From contig JARJFC010000006.1 in the NCBI GenBank assembly GCA_029310945.1, positions 60,861 to 124,860 on the forward strand: 64,000 nucleotides of DNA, in the 5' to 3' direction. The stretch is from Leptospira sp. 96542. GTDB lineage: Bacteria; Spirochaetota; Leptospiria; Leptospirales; Leptospiraceae. Under the pieces are notes generated by a model. It had not been told where the DNA came from. It searched no databases and was given only the letters and a program-made list of their open reading frames with translations. The position numbers and the translations under genes are program-made. How positions within the stretch are numbered: the first letter of the stretch is position 1; every line of letters begins with the position of its first letter. This document shows, piece after piece, positions 1-8,263 of this stretch.

Positions 1-602
<602 letters not shown>

Positions 603-779
603 TCTAAAAGACTAATGTAATTTGGAGTTGTGTAAACATGTAGTTGTTAGTTGATAATCGGCCGGCTTTCCCCTGCCAGGTGGCAAAATGAAAGCTCATC
701 CTTGACACCGGACAGGGATTGTCCGGCCAGGAACGAAAATATAAAACGTTCTTGGTATTACACAAAGGAGTGTAAGCCA
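603..779 (+). promoter_or_regulatory. Structured leader of the second flagellin gene with two GGA-loop hairpins
   Basis: Two perfect hairpins lie ahead of the flagellin start. The first has arms CCGGACA (708-714) and TGTCCGG (720-726) around loop GGGAT. The second has arms TTACAC (758-763) and GTGTAA (770-775) around loop AAAGGA, so the ribosome binding site sits in its loop, 9 bases before the ATG at 780. GGA in a hairpin loop, once upstream and once over the Shine-Dalgarno, is the arrangement known for CsrA control of the Bacillus subtilis flagellin gene hag. CsrA binding here is inferred. A TTGACA at 702-707 has no convincing -10 partner. Confidence 0.55.
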
Positions 780-1628
780 ATGATTATCAATCACAACATG
801 AGTGCGATTCAATCACATCGCTCTCTCAAGTTTACACAATGGGATGTAGATAAGACCATGAGGAATCTCTCCACTGGCCAACGTATCAATACGGCTGGTG
901 ATGATGCTTCTGGTCTTGCTGTTTCGGAAAAACTTCGAACGCAAGTTCGCGGTTTACGTCAGGCCGAAAGGAATACGGAAGATGGACTTAGTTTCATCCA
1001 GACGGCAGAGGGTTTCCTCGACCAGTCTGCGGAAATTGTCCAAAGGATCCGTACCCTTGCAATCCAGACTTCGAACGGAATTTACACCCCAGAGGATAGG
1101 CAACTCGTGCAGGTAGAAGTATCTGCGCTGGTGGATGAGATCGATCGGATCGCTTCCCAAGCAGAATTCAATAAAATGAAACTGTTTGAGGGTGATTTTG
1201 CTCGAAAGTCAACGAAAGCATCGATGTGGTTCCATATGGGTCCGAACGCCAAACAAAGAGAGCGTTTTTACATTGGAACCATGACTGCGAAGGCTTTGAA
1301 GATGAAGGAAGGCGAAATTAAAATTTCACTTTCTACACCTGGAAAAGCCGACAATGCGATTGCTTTGGCGGACTTCGCCTTGAATCAGATCATGAAACAA
1401 AGAGCAGATATGGGAGCCTACCAAAATAGACTCGAAAGTACTGCGAAAGGTCTCATGGGTGCATATGAAAATATGCAAGCATCCGAATCAAGGATTAGGG
1501 ACGCAGATATGGCTGAAGAAATGGTTGCGCTGACCACGAAACAAATTCTCGTGCAAAGCGGTACGGCAATGCTTGCGCAAGCCAGTCTCAGGCCAAATTC
1601 TGTATTACGACTTTTGAATAATACTTAA
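780..1628 (+). CDS. flaB: Flagellin (FlaB-type filament core protein)
   Basis: Complete flagellin of 282 residues, subunit of the periplasmic flagellar filament core. The N-terminus ([16 protein letters not shown]) and C-terminus ([14 protein letters not shown] and [15 protein letters not shown]) are the conserved D0/D1 coiled-coil ends, joined by a short spirochete-type middle without D2/D3 domains. The start at 780 is chosen because AAAGGAG lies at 764-770 and the protein then begins with the canonical flagellin motif; an in-frame extension to 651 has no family support. It follows a paralogous flagellin gene. A rho-independent terminator lies about 35 bases downstream, so transcription probably ends here. 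Translation may be controlled through the leader hairpins, one of which holds the ribosome binding site in its loop. Confidence 0.96.
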   Translation: MIINHNMSAIQSHRSLKFTQWDVDKTMRNLSTGQRINTAGDDASGLAVSEKLRTQVRGLRQAERNTEDGLSFIQTAEGFLDQSAEIVQRIRTLAIQTSNGIYTPEDRQLVQVEVSALVDEIDRIASQAEFNKMKLFEGDFARKSTKASMWFHMGPNAKQRERFYIGTMTAKALKMKEGEIKISLSTPGKADNAIALADFALNQIMKQRADMGAYQNRLESTAKGLMGAYENMQASESRIRDADMAEEMVALTTKQILVQSGTAMLAQASLRPNSVLRLLNNT

Positions 1629-1662
1629 AAGTTGTGATGAGGCAAGAGTTGCCTTGAAGGTT

Positions 1663-1704
1663 GGCCTCTTTTGGAAGTAAAATTCTAAAAGAGGCCTTTT
1701 TTTC
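1663..1704 (+). terminator. Rho-independent terminator after flagellin gene
   Basis: Ten-base perfect stem GGCCTCTTTT (1663-1672) with AAAAGAGGCC (1687-1696), followed by a T-rich run (1697-1703). It lies just after the flagellin stop codon. Confidence 0.85.
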
Positions 1705-1832
1705 TTCTTGGTCATTCGTTTCTCTTACTTTTGAAAAAGTTTCAGACCAAGAATGAACGATCGTATGCAAAGTAGGTAGGAATAGCGGCCAGACGAGTCA
1801 CCTCAAGCTTTCTGGATTCCCAGGATTAGCTC

Positions 1833-3602
1833 TCATCCTTCTTCAGACTCATCTTCTTCTTCGGACTCATCTTCTTCTTCAGACTCATCTTCTTCTTCGG
1901 ACTCATCTTCTTCCTCAGACTCATCTTCTTCTTCAGACTCATCTTCCTCTTCGGACTCATCTTCTTCTTCGGAACCATCTTCTTCTTCAGACTCATCTTC
2001 TTCTTCAGACTCATCTTCTTCTTCAGACTCATCTTCCTCTTCGGACTCATCTTCTTCTTCGGACTCATCCTCATCGGTTATGACTGGCAATGGCGGAGGC
2101 GGTGGAGGCGTTATTTCTTCTTCTTCTTCGGACTCATCCTCATCGGTTATGACTGGCAATGGCGGAGGCGGTGGAGGCGTTATTTCTTCTTCCTCTTCGG
2201 ACTCATCCTCATCGGTTATGACTGGCAATGGAGGCGGTGGAGGTGTTATTTCGTCTTCCTCTTCGGACTCATCCTCATCGGTTATGACTGGCAATGGCGG
2301 AGGCGGCGGAGGTGTTATTTCGTCTTCCTCTTCCGAATCGTCTTCGTCATCTAAGATTTGCCATTGGTTTGTTAAATAGGCAAGATATTCTTCTTCCTCT
2401 TTTGAAACATCATCAACACCGACTATGGTACGAATGCTATTGAGTATTTTACTGAGTAGTCCACTAGAAAGATACTTACCCAACAATTCGATGGATTCTT
2501 TGGTGAGTTCCTCATTTTCATATTCCTTCTGGATGTTTTTTAATATTTTTGCTGCAGACATATTGACACCTAATTTAGTTAAAGTGTCTTGCATATAAGT
2601 GGACAATTCTTCGTATTCGGAATCACTTACTTCGCCGTCAATAGCAGCAACATCCAGAATGATTAGGCCGATGCGAAACTCCAAAGGAAAATCTCCCATC
2701 GCATATAACATTTCTTCATATTCATCATCTGTCATCTCCGCAAACGCAGTATCGTAATCACCAGTGATGGATGTGTCATCCCCCCAACCTTCTTCTTCAG
2801 TTTGGATAGGATCTAATTGGCGGATGATCCAAGTGTCAGCATGATTGTAATTGCTATTGATCATATAATCATAAGGTATATAACAATAACCTTTATCTCC
2901 CCAATCTTCGCCCCACGAATTGCGAACAATGAATACCTTATCCCTATCTGAATACCCAACGCATAACATAGCATGGTTTCCGTGGCTCCCTCGATTTTTA
3001 TCGACATTATTTGGTTTTGGAACCAAACCTGGTTTTCTGTGAGAATCAAAAGAATTGAAAAGTTTAATTCCAAAAATTATGGGATACCCTTCTGCGAGTG
3101 CTGTTTTCCAAGAAATGAGATCAAGGGGAATCTTCTGAACATCTTCAATTAAAAAATCTGCAGCTTCTTCATATGTGTCATCAGGTGGACGTTTTGTAAC
3201 CATAGCAGGATTGAATGGCCAAGATTCTTCCGTGCAGGCTCCTTTTTCTTGTAATCCTTTAATGGAAAAACTGATGGACGAACCAGTGTCTTCACCTGCT
3301 TTGCCAGCATACTCCCTGGCATTATAATAAATAAAAAGTCGACTAACATCGTAATTTGAAACTCCCTTGTGCGCCTTCACTAAATACTCGTAAGCACCAG
3401 CCACCGCATTAGCAGTACAACTATTGGTTTTTACTTGGTTTTCGACTTTCGTCAATTTTTTGCGCAGATCCACTTTGGGAGGGAGTTTGGGAATACTTTT
3501 CGATGACGAGTACATTTTTGGCGCCGAATTTTCCTCTTCATAAATGTAACCGCTAACTTCCTGAAGAGACCCATCGGCATGTTTGATTGTAAATTGACTC
3601 AT
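1833..3602 (-). CDS. Papain-family (C1) cysteine protease with TerB-like domain and acidic/proline repeat tail
   Basis: 589 residues. Residues 40-265 are a C1A peptidase: oxyanion Gln56, nucleophile Cys62 (NSCTANA), His210 (GNHAM) and Asn228 (RNSWG) are all present, so it should be active. Residues about 285-400 resemble the helical TerB/tellurite-resistance fold (AAIDGEVSDSEYEEL). From about 425 on the protein is low complexity: four copies of a 22-23-residue unit holding a proline run and PVITDEDESEEE, then 13 copies of the hexamer DESEEE. No signal peptide is seen, so location is uncertain. The start has a GGAGA ribosome site at 3606-3610. The gene stands alone. The target is unknown; the highly acidic tail may bind cations or basic partners (inference). 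Confidence 0.88.
   Translation of the reverse strand: MSQFTIKHADGSLQEVSGYIYEEENSAPKMYSSSKSIPKLPPKVDLRKKLTKVENQVKTNSCTANAVAGAYEYLVKAHKGVSNYDVSRLFIYYNAREYAGKAGEDTGSSISFSIKGLQEKGACTEESWPFNPAMVTKRPPDDTYEEAADFLIEDVQKIPLDLISWKTALAEGYPIIFGIKLFNSFDSHRKPGLVPKPNNVDKNRGSHGNHAMLCVGYSDRDKVFIVRNSWGEDWGDKGYCYIPYDYMINSNYNHADTWIIRQLDPIQTEEEGWGDDTSITGDYDTAFAEMTDDEYEEMLYAMGDFPLEFRIGLIILDVAAIDGEVSDSEYEELSTYMQDTLTKLGVNMSAAKILKNIQKEYENEELTKESIELLGKYLSSGLLSKILNSIRTIVGVDDVSKEEEEYLAYLTNQWQILDDEDDSEEEDEITPPPPPPLPVITDEDESEEEDEITPPPPPLPVITDEDESEEEEEITPPPPPPLPVITDEDESEEEEEITPPPPPPLPVITDEDESEEEDESEEEDESEEEDESEEEDESEEEDGSEEEDESEEEDESEEEDESEEEDESEEEDESEEEDESEEEDESEEG
1836..2069. repeat. 18-bp tandem repeat coding DESEEE hexamers
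   Basis: Thirteen head-to-tail 18-base units inside the protease gene, each coding DESEEE or a one-residue variant (one DGSEEE and a final DESEEG). Units differ mainly at third codon positions. Such arrays can change in copy number without shifting the frame. Confidence 0.9.
2070..2350. repeat. About 69-bp tandem repeat coding proline-run plus acidic unit
   Basis: Four near-identical units of 66-69 bases inside the protease gene, coding EITPPPPPPLPVIT followed by DEDESEEE or a variant. The second copy has five prolines instead of six. The array runs directly into the 18-bp hexamer array. Confidence 0.88.
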
Positions 3603-3791
3603 ATATCTCCTAACGATACGTATTTGTACGAATTCTCAATTGGATTGCTATTTGTTCACAAAAACGAATTGGTAAAATGGATTTTTGAAATGCTCCGTGC
3701 AAAACGAACTCTCTACAAAATGGAACCCATTTGCAAGTATTTTTAGCGAAAGAAGGAAGGAAAACATCAGTTAAAACTGTCGAGAGTATGA

Positions 3792-4182
3792 TCATGCCTG
3801 ACTAGTTTTACCCTCTCCATCATTTTTAGTTTCTAAAATCAGCCAATTTTGATCGAAATTTGGTAATATGGATCTTCCTGGTAACACTAGGCTATCCTAG
3901 TGGAAAGATAATCCATCGTTAGTTTTATAAATTAATGGAAACGATGGTAGTGTAAAAATTCTTAGTTTAACTTCAGATTGGCGAAATATATCGATTAACG
4001 CCCACGATTCATCTACTTGGGGGACAAGTTGAGATCATATAATATTCTTTGGAAGAAAGTGTCTCTATTTGAGTTCCCGTTTCTTTCGTTTCCATTGTCT
4101 GATTTACAGAAAAGTTGGCTACAGTCAAAAGATACGAACAGATTCAAGAATTTGTGGTTATTTTAACTTCAGTTTTTGAAAT
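3792..4182 (-). pseudogene. Probable decayed protein gene (two in-frame stops, one frameshift)
   Basis: The 670-base gap 3603-4272 holds no intact gene, but the minus strand from about 4182 to 3792 reads as protein in two consecutive frames. The first frame gives YLLTVANFSVNQTMETKETG and on to YYMIST, interrupted early by TGA at 4144-4146 and ending at 4009. The second gives PQVDESWALIDIFRQSEVKL and on to LPSFPLIYKTNDGLSF, then TAG at 3897-3899, then LVLPGRSILPNFDQNWLILE, ending at TGA 3792-3794. The frame change falls near a run of five C/G at about 4018-4024. No start or family could be identified. Two inverted repeats, 3885-3902 and 3913-3947, lie inside. Chance open frames remain possible. 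Confidence 0.5.
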
Positions 4183-4272
4183 TCATTAAAATTTATAATA
4201 GTCGAATAATGAATTGATCTAAATAGTTGAATTTTAACAGGTGATAACGTATGAAAGTCTTATGTAGGTTAT

Positions 4273-5130
4273 ATGAAAAAGGTATTTTTGTTGATTATAT
4301 TTTTTGTAATTTTTAAGTGTGCGAATATTTATTCTCCGTTAGGCATTAGTGGAAAAGAAGCAAAAAAGCAGATTGAAGAAATAGAACAGACTGCCTTTCT
4401 GGTTTCCATACCATCTCTCCTAGGAAGGTCAAGTTCTAATTCCTCAATCGTTTGTCCGACAGATATAAATTCAATTCTTGGTTCCAATACAAATACAGTT
4501 TCAGCTAATTTTAATTTTCCTGGTGAAGGGAGCTATGTTGATCTCAATGCGACATCTGGTTCGAATCTTTATTTTCGTACAGCTGCTGCATCGGAGACTG
4601 TGCAACTGAGTGGTAAGATTTTACAAACAGCTTCAACAAAGTTGACGGCAGAGTGCCGATACAACGCATCGGCAGCAGCCTGTGGAACTTCTGATATTTC
4701 TGGTTTAACCCTTTCTTATATTAGCACCTCAATATTTGTTTCTGCTGGACATTGTTTGGCAGTTCGTTGTGCGGAGCCTGGTTATTTACGTTTTCAAAAA
4801 TACAATATGAATTCGGTGTTCAATTCAACGTCACTTTCCTTGTCACCATTATTGAATCTTGCTCTTGGGCCAAGCGTTGCCGAGGTTTTGTCTGCAATTG
4901 AAGATAATAAATATTATACTCAAGAATCGTTTGATAAATGTAAAAAATCAGTTATGAATCAATCATTTGTTCAATTATTTTCCACAAACGAAAGTTTGTC
5001 AGAAGCATTTGAAGTACTGAGTTGCAATAAACCAGCCACTCCTTCGAATTCTGCTGCAATTGCAATGGCAAGTTACGTCATCCAAGGGAATGAATGCAAA
5101 CTAGAACCTGTCAATGTAGTGGGTTTTTAA
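4273..5130 (+). CDS. Secreted or lipid-anchored protein of unknown function
   Basis: 285 residues. The N-terminus is a hydrophobic signal sequence (MKKVFLLIIFFVIFKC), possibly a lipoprotein signal with Cys16 as anchor, although Lys just before the Cys is unusual. The mature part is Ser/Asn/Ala-rich with several Cys residues (for example AECRYNAS, AACGTSD, CLAVRCAEPG), suggesting an exported, disulfide-bearing protein. No family was recognised. It stands alone between the probable pseudogene and a convergent dehydrogenase gene. An ATG at 4251 with a better ribosome site (AGGTGAT) is out of frame and leads to a short peptide, so 4273 is kept. Confidence 0.7.
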   Translation: MKKVFLLIIFFVIFKCANIYSPLGISGKEAKKQIEEIEQTAFLVSIPSLLGRSSSNSSIVCPTDINSILGSNTNTVSANFNFPGEGSYVDLNATSGSNLYFRTAAASETVQLSGKILQTASTKLTAECRYNASAAACGTSDISGLTLSYISTSIFVSAGHCLAVRCAEPGYLRFQKYNMNSVFNSTSLSLSPLLNLALGPSVAEVLSAIEDNKYYTQESFDKCKKSVMNQSFVQLFSTNESLSEAFEVLSCNKPATPSNSAAIAMASYVIQGNECKLEPVNVVGF

Positions 5131-5178
5131 TTAGATAATTATTAAAACTTGGATTTTAGGAAACAATCATTTTCACGT

Positions 5179-5919
5179 TTAGAAGGCCTTCAATCGTTTA
5201 AAAATAAATTCTGGAATGAGTTGGATGGCAAACATAATATAACGCCAAACCCAATGTATATACACCGAATCTTTCTTAGATAAGCCAGCGTGGATGATTT
5301 TTTTTGCCGCATTTTCAGGTGTTAAGGTGATCCAGGGAATCAAAGTATGTCCCGCTGACATTTTTGTATACACTGGTCCTAGTAAAATTGTTGTTATATG
5401 GACATTGGATCTGTAAAGACGGTTCCGAAGGCCAGATAAATAAGCAGTTAGACCCGCTTTTGCACTTCCATAGATATAATTGATTTGGCGACCACGAATA
5501 CCCGCTACCGAACTTAGAACTACGACAGTTCCATTTTTTGATAATTCAAATTTATTGGTAATGATATTTAAAATTGATACCACTCCTGAATAGTTTGTGT
5601 GAACAGTTGTTAGTAATTCTTTAGTATCCTCTCTTGCATTCTTTTGGTCTTCATAATATCCGATACAACAGAAAACTAGTTTCGGTAGGTTCGAAATTTT
5701 TTCGATAAATTGAATATGAGAGGGAAAATCGCAAACATCGAAATAGCTGCTTGAAATGTTTTTATTTGAAATCTGTGTTATTTCTGTTTGGAGCGAATTC
5801 AATACCTTTTGATTTCTGCCTGTTAGTATGAGGTCGTAACCGAGTAACGCTAGTTGTTTCGAAATTTCTTTTCCTATATCGGAAGTTGCACCAAGTATTA
5901 AACAGCTTTTTGGATTCAT
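5179..5919 (-). CDS. Short-chain dehydrogenase/reductase (SDR) family oxidoreductase
   Basis: 246 residues, NAD(P)-dependent oxidoreductase of the classical SDR fold. The dinucleotide motif GATSDIG is at residues 10-16, the catalytic Ser lies in LSSVAG, and the catalytic Tyr and Lys in YGSAK. The C-terminal hydrophobic stretch (WRYIMFAIQLIPEFIFKRLK) suggests contact with the membrane or a lipid-linked substrate. That, with the GATSDIG opening, recalls the reductases of the decaprenylphosphoryl-ribose epimerase type, but no partner oxidase is nearby and the substrate is not established. Its start overlaps the upstream TPR-like gene by 4 bases (ATGA), so the two are co-translated. Confidence 0.85.
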   Translation of the reverse strand: MNPKSCLILGATSDIGKEISKQLALLGYDLILTGRNQKVLNSLQTEITQISNKNISSSYFDVCDFPSHIQFIEKISNLPKLVFCCIGYYEDQKNAREDTKELLTTVHTNYSGVVSILNIITNKFELSKNGTVVVLSSVAGIRGRQINYIYGSAKAGLTAYLSGLRNRLYRSNVHITTILLGPVYTKMSAGHTLIPWITLTPENAAKKIIHAGLSKKDSVYIHWVWRYIMFAIQLIPEFIFKRLKAF

Positions 5920-6287
5920 TTATAATTATAATAGTGATCGGGATCGTCCCATTTTGATTTTTCTAAATTCTTTATTTCTTCAATTTTTTTAAGATCATTG
6001 ATTTGTAGGGTTTTATTTCCGAGAAATTCATAAATTTGCGTGCGTAATTCGAATGCGGGAAGGAAATTTTTGCTGAGGGTTATACTTTGGTTTAAGCTGG
6101 AAAGTGCATTTTCAAATTCCTTTTTTTCAAAAAAAATTTCGGCAAGAAACAAGTGGCAAGGATGTGTGAAGCCTGAATCTACTTTGGATAAGTATTCATT
6201 CATCAGCCGAATTGCTTCATCCAAATTTCCAGATTTCTGGGCATCGAAAGCAGATTGTTTTAATTTTTCTATCTCTTGAAAATTCAC
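5916..6287 (-). CDS. Small TPR-like protein
   Basis: 123 residues made of helical pairs of the tetratricopeptide type: residues 8-34 (AFDAQKSGNLDEAIRLMNEY), 44-70 (LFLAEIFFEKKEFENALSSL) and 75-105. No signal peptide or catalytic motif, so probably a cytoplasmic protein-binding scaffold. It is the first gene of a two-gene operon with the SDR enzyme, overlapping it by 4 bases. No clear ribosome binding site is seen before the ATG at 6287. A possible promoter with TTGACT and TAATCA lies just upstream. Confidence 0.75.
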   Translation of the reverse strand: MNFQEIEKLKQSAFDAQKSGNLDEAIRLMNEYLSKVDSGFTHPCHLFLAEIFFEKKEFENALSSLNQSITLSKNFLPAFELRTQIYEFLGNKTLQINDLKKIEEIKNLEKSKWDDPDHYYNYK

Positions 6288-6297
6288 AAATTTATTT

Positions 6298-6327
6298 TGA
6301 TTACCAAAGGATTTGCATTTCAGTCAA
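6298..6327 (-). promoter_or_regulatory. Candidate promoter of the TPR-SDR pair
   Basis: On the minus strand TTGACT (6322-6327) and TAATCA (6298-6303) are separated by 18 bases, close to a sigma-70 promoter but with a weak -10, about 10 bases ahead of the TPR gene start. Prediction from consensus only. Confidence 0.3.
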
Positions 6328-6440
6328 AACAATGATCGCAAAGATTCAAGTTATATTTTTTTAAAGTATAAGAGAAAGTGATTCGAGGAAATGAGTGAGC
6401 AGAAGAAAGATTATTTTAAAGTATAGAGGTTGGTTTGAAG

Positions 6441-6486
6441 AATGAAAAAATAAGAATTCCCGAAAGGTCTTTTTTCTTTCGGGAAT
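6441..6486 (-). terminator. Rho-independent terminator downstream of the cyclophilin gene
   Basis: Perfect 11-base stem ATTCCCGAAAG (6456-6466) with CTTTCGGGAAT (6476-6486). On the minus strand it is followed by a T-rich tract (6441-6453). It closes the cyclophilin transcription unit. Confidence 0.8.
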
Positions 6487-6491
6487 AGAGT

Positions 6492-6638
6492 TTACCAGAA
6501 GGTTTTATTTTTGTTGGCTTCAAAGCAAAGATTATGCGCGAAGCTTTTTTTATACCGGAAACACTGTTTTTGATTTTTTTCTGCTTCATAATGATTAGAC
6601 AGTGAAGCAATGCCAAAAACTGTAAATTCTAATTTTAC
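6492..6638 (-). other. Possible unannotated small protein without a standard start codon
   Basis: Between the cyclophilin stop and its terminator the minus strand is open for 48 codons in a frame that reads like protein (FTVFGIASLSNHYEAEKNQK, then QCFRYKKSFAHNLCFEANKN). It ends at TAA 6492-6494, 5 bases before the terminator stem. The open frame begins right after an in-frame TAA and has no ATG, GTG or TTG; the first codons are GTA AAA TTA. It could be a gene remnant, a gene with an unusual start, or chance. The rest of 6288-6634 holds the terminator and a candidate promoter. Confidence 0.3.
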
Positions 6639-7141
6639 TTATCCAATACAGAATTCCATTCATCAAGATATGGTTTTGCCATTTCAAAAAGAGAAGTTAC
6701 GTCTCCTTCGATATCAATGGAGATGATTTGGTCGCCTTGTTTGATTGCATTGACAACTTTTTGATCTTCCTCACCGAGGATGGCACCAAACACAGAATGT
6801 TTTCCATCAAGCCATGGGGTAGGGACATGTGTGATAAAAAATTGACTTCCATTTGTCCCTGGACCTGCATTTGCCATTGAAAGAATTCCAGGTTTGTTGT
6901 GTTTTAAACTACTATCAAATTCATCTCTAAATTTATATCCTGGGCCACCAGTTCCCGTGCCCAATGGACAGCCACCTTGGATCATAAAATCTTCTATGAC
7001 ACGGTGGAATTTTAAACCATTGTAAAAATTGCGTTTTGCCAAATTCACAAAATTTGCCACGGTATTTGGAGTTTTATCTTCAAAAAGTTGGAGTTGGATG
7101 TCTCCACGATTGGTTTTAATGACTGCTTTTAAATTGCCCAT
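6635..7141 (-). CDS. Peptidyl-prolyl cis-trans isomerase, cyclophilin type
   Basis: 168 residues. Cyclophilin that catalyses cis-trans isomerisation of X-Pro bonds. Family motifs are all visible: [13 protein letters not shown] with the catalytic Arg, [32 protein letters not shown] and [10 protein letters not shown]. No signal peptide, so cytoplasmic, as for PpiB-type enzymes. The C-terminal 20 residues ([18 protein letters not shown]) go beyond the usual fold as a short helical tail. The gene is divergent from the rhodanese gene and ends before a strong terminator. Confidence 0.95.
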   Translation of the reverse strand: MGNLKAVIKTNRGDIQLQLFEDKTPNTVANFVNLAKRNFYNGLKFHRVIEDFMIQGGCPLGTGTGGPGYKFRDEFDSSLKHNKPGILSMANAGPGTNGSQFFITHVPTPWLDGKHSVFGAILGEEDQKVVNAIKQGDQIISIDIEGDVTSLFEMAKPYLDEWNSVLDK

Positions 7142-7245
7142 AATTCATCACAATTTCCATTGGGTAGCTTGCAAGCGGAAAAATGATTGTAAGAATTGAA
7201 AAAGAGGATACAAAGTCAGGTGTGTTTTCGCAAGGTGAGGGGCTT

Positions 7246-7779
7246 ATGAGATTCATCATTTTTATTGTAGTGTTTGTTTTTTCCTTTGTTCCTGCGTCAT
7301 CCGAATCAAGGAAAAAGAATAGTAAAAAACAAAATAGTAACAAAATCCAAAATCCTTTGATCGATTATCCAAAATTTCAAAAGATTGTAAATCAGTCCTA
7401 TGAGGTAAGAGAATCTCATCGACTAACAGAGAGTCAGTTTCATTCTGCTATGTTAGAAGAAGGAGTCATTTTACTTGATGCACGGAGCGAAAATAGATTT
7501 AAGCTTTTGCATATAAAAGGTGCTGTTAATCTTCCTTTTACCGAATTCACTGAAAAAAGTTTAAATGCAGTCATTCCCAATAAAAAAACAAAAATTTTGA
7601 TTTACTGTAATAATAATTTTGAAGGAGATGAAGAAGCCTTTGCCGCAAAAGCACCAGCAGCATCTCTCAACCTCTCCACATACAATTCATTAAAGGCATA
7701 CGGTTATCATAATATTTATGAACTGGGACCTCTATTAAATGTTGAGACAACTATACTTCCGCTCAACTCAAATAAATAA
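7246..7779 (+). CDS. Exported rhodanese-like protein
   Basis: 177 residues from the ATG at 7246, chosen over an in-frame start at 7183 because GTGAGGGG precedes it and the protein then opens with a signal peptide (MRFIIFIVVFVFSFVPASS). The remainder is a rhodanese domain: VILLDARSENRF, the HIKGAVNLPFTEF motif, and the active-site loop ILIYCNNNFEGD with the persulfide-forming Cys. It is thus a candidate periplasmic sulfurtransferase or sulfur carrier; the substrate is unknown. It is followed after 66 bases by a DoxX-type membrane protein gene, a possible functional partner. Confidence 0.85.
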   Translation: MRFIIFIVVFVFSFVPASSESRKKNSKKQNSNKIQNPLIDYPKFQKIVNQSYEVRESHRLTESQFHSAMLEEGVILLDARSENRFKLLHIKGAVNLPFTEFTEKSLNAVIPNKKTKILIYCNNNFEGDEEAFAAKAPAASLNLSTYNSLKAYGYHNIYELGPLLNVETTILPLNSNK

Positions 7780-7845
7780 TATTTTACATTATTGGATTTT
7801 CGTTATATTCTGAATATTAGAAAGATACCAGAGTGGGGAAGTATT

Positions 7846-8238
7846 ATGAATAAAAGAAGAATGTTCTATCACTTGGCTAGGGTTTTATCAATTTTGATAT
7901 TGGGTCAAACTTTATACTTCAAATTTACTGGAGCATCAGAATCCATTTTTATTTTTTCAACATTGGGTATGGAGCCTTGGGGAAGGTATGTTCTTGCTGG
8001 GTTCGAGACGTTTACAATTTTAATGTTGCTAATTCCTCGTTTGGTTTGGCTTGGGGCAATCATCGGTTTGAATTTGATGTTTGGAGCTATTCTTTCTCAT
8101 TTTGTTTTTTTGGGCATCATCGTACAAAATGATAATGGTCTTTTGTTTTTTTTGGCAACTTGCGTTTTTCTTTTTACACTCTATTTATTTTATCATGATC
8201 GAAAAGAAGTGCCAATTTTAAAAAATTATTTTGAATAA
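7846..8238 (+). CDS. DoxX/MauE-like four-helix membrane protein
   Basis: 130 residues from the ATG at 7846, which has a GGGGA ribosome site; an in-frame TTG at 7792 has none. Four predicted transmembrane helices (about residues 9-28, 45-63, 66-86 and 93-113). The pattern GQTLYFKFTGASES followed by IFSTLGMEPWGRYVLAGFE is typical of DoxX-like proteins, which are small inner-membrane proteins often linked to thiol or quinone redox chemistry. The preceding gene encodes an exported rhodanese, which fits a thiol/sulfur link (inference). Confidence 0.75.
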   Translation: MNKRRMFYHLARVLSILILGQTLYFKFTGASESIFIFSTLGMEPWGRYVLAGFETFTILMLLIPRLVWLGAIIGLNLMFGAILSHFVFLGIIVQNDNGLLFFLATCVFLFTLYLFYHDRKEVPILKNYFE

Positions 8239-8240
8239 AA

Positions 8241-8263
8241 AAAGTGAGCCCCCTCTCAAGGGC
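8241..8263 (-). terminator. Weak candidate terminator for the pectinacetylesterase-like gene
   Basis: On the minus strand GCCC (8260-8263) can pair with GGGC (8248-8251), followed by a T run (8236-8244). The stem is short and overlaps the stop codon, so confidence is low. Confidence 0.3.

Noticed and set aside
702..730. TTGACA as a flagellin promoter -35
   Set aside because: No -10-like sequence lies at 16-18 bases; the region is better explained as a leader hairpin.
1826..2074. Minus-strand Lys/Met-rich open frame, and a CRISPR-like look of the repeat block
   Set aside because: It is a second frame of the 18-bp coding repeat. There are no spacers; units are directly adjacent and code in frame, so no CRISPR array.
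2080..2379. Plus-strand Gly/Ser-rich open frame
   Set aside because: It is the antisense shadow of the proline/acidic repeats in the protease gene; composition is explained by the repeat.
3610..3795. 61-codon minus-strand frame directly after the gene remnant
   Set aside because: Starts with a 4-base overlap but its translation is Cys-rich and unlike known proteins, with no ribosome site or family; too weak to call.
6416..6616. 66-codon minus-strand frame over the cyclophilin terminator
   Set aside because: It runs through the terminator hairpin and is mostly Lys/Ile from AT-rich DNA; the alternative frame 6492-6638 is more protein-like.
7167..7176. Palindrome GCTTGCAAGC between divergent cyclophilin and rhodanese genes
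   Set aside because: Ten bases only, single copy, no promoter context; could be chance.
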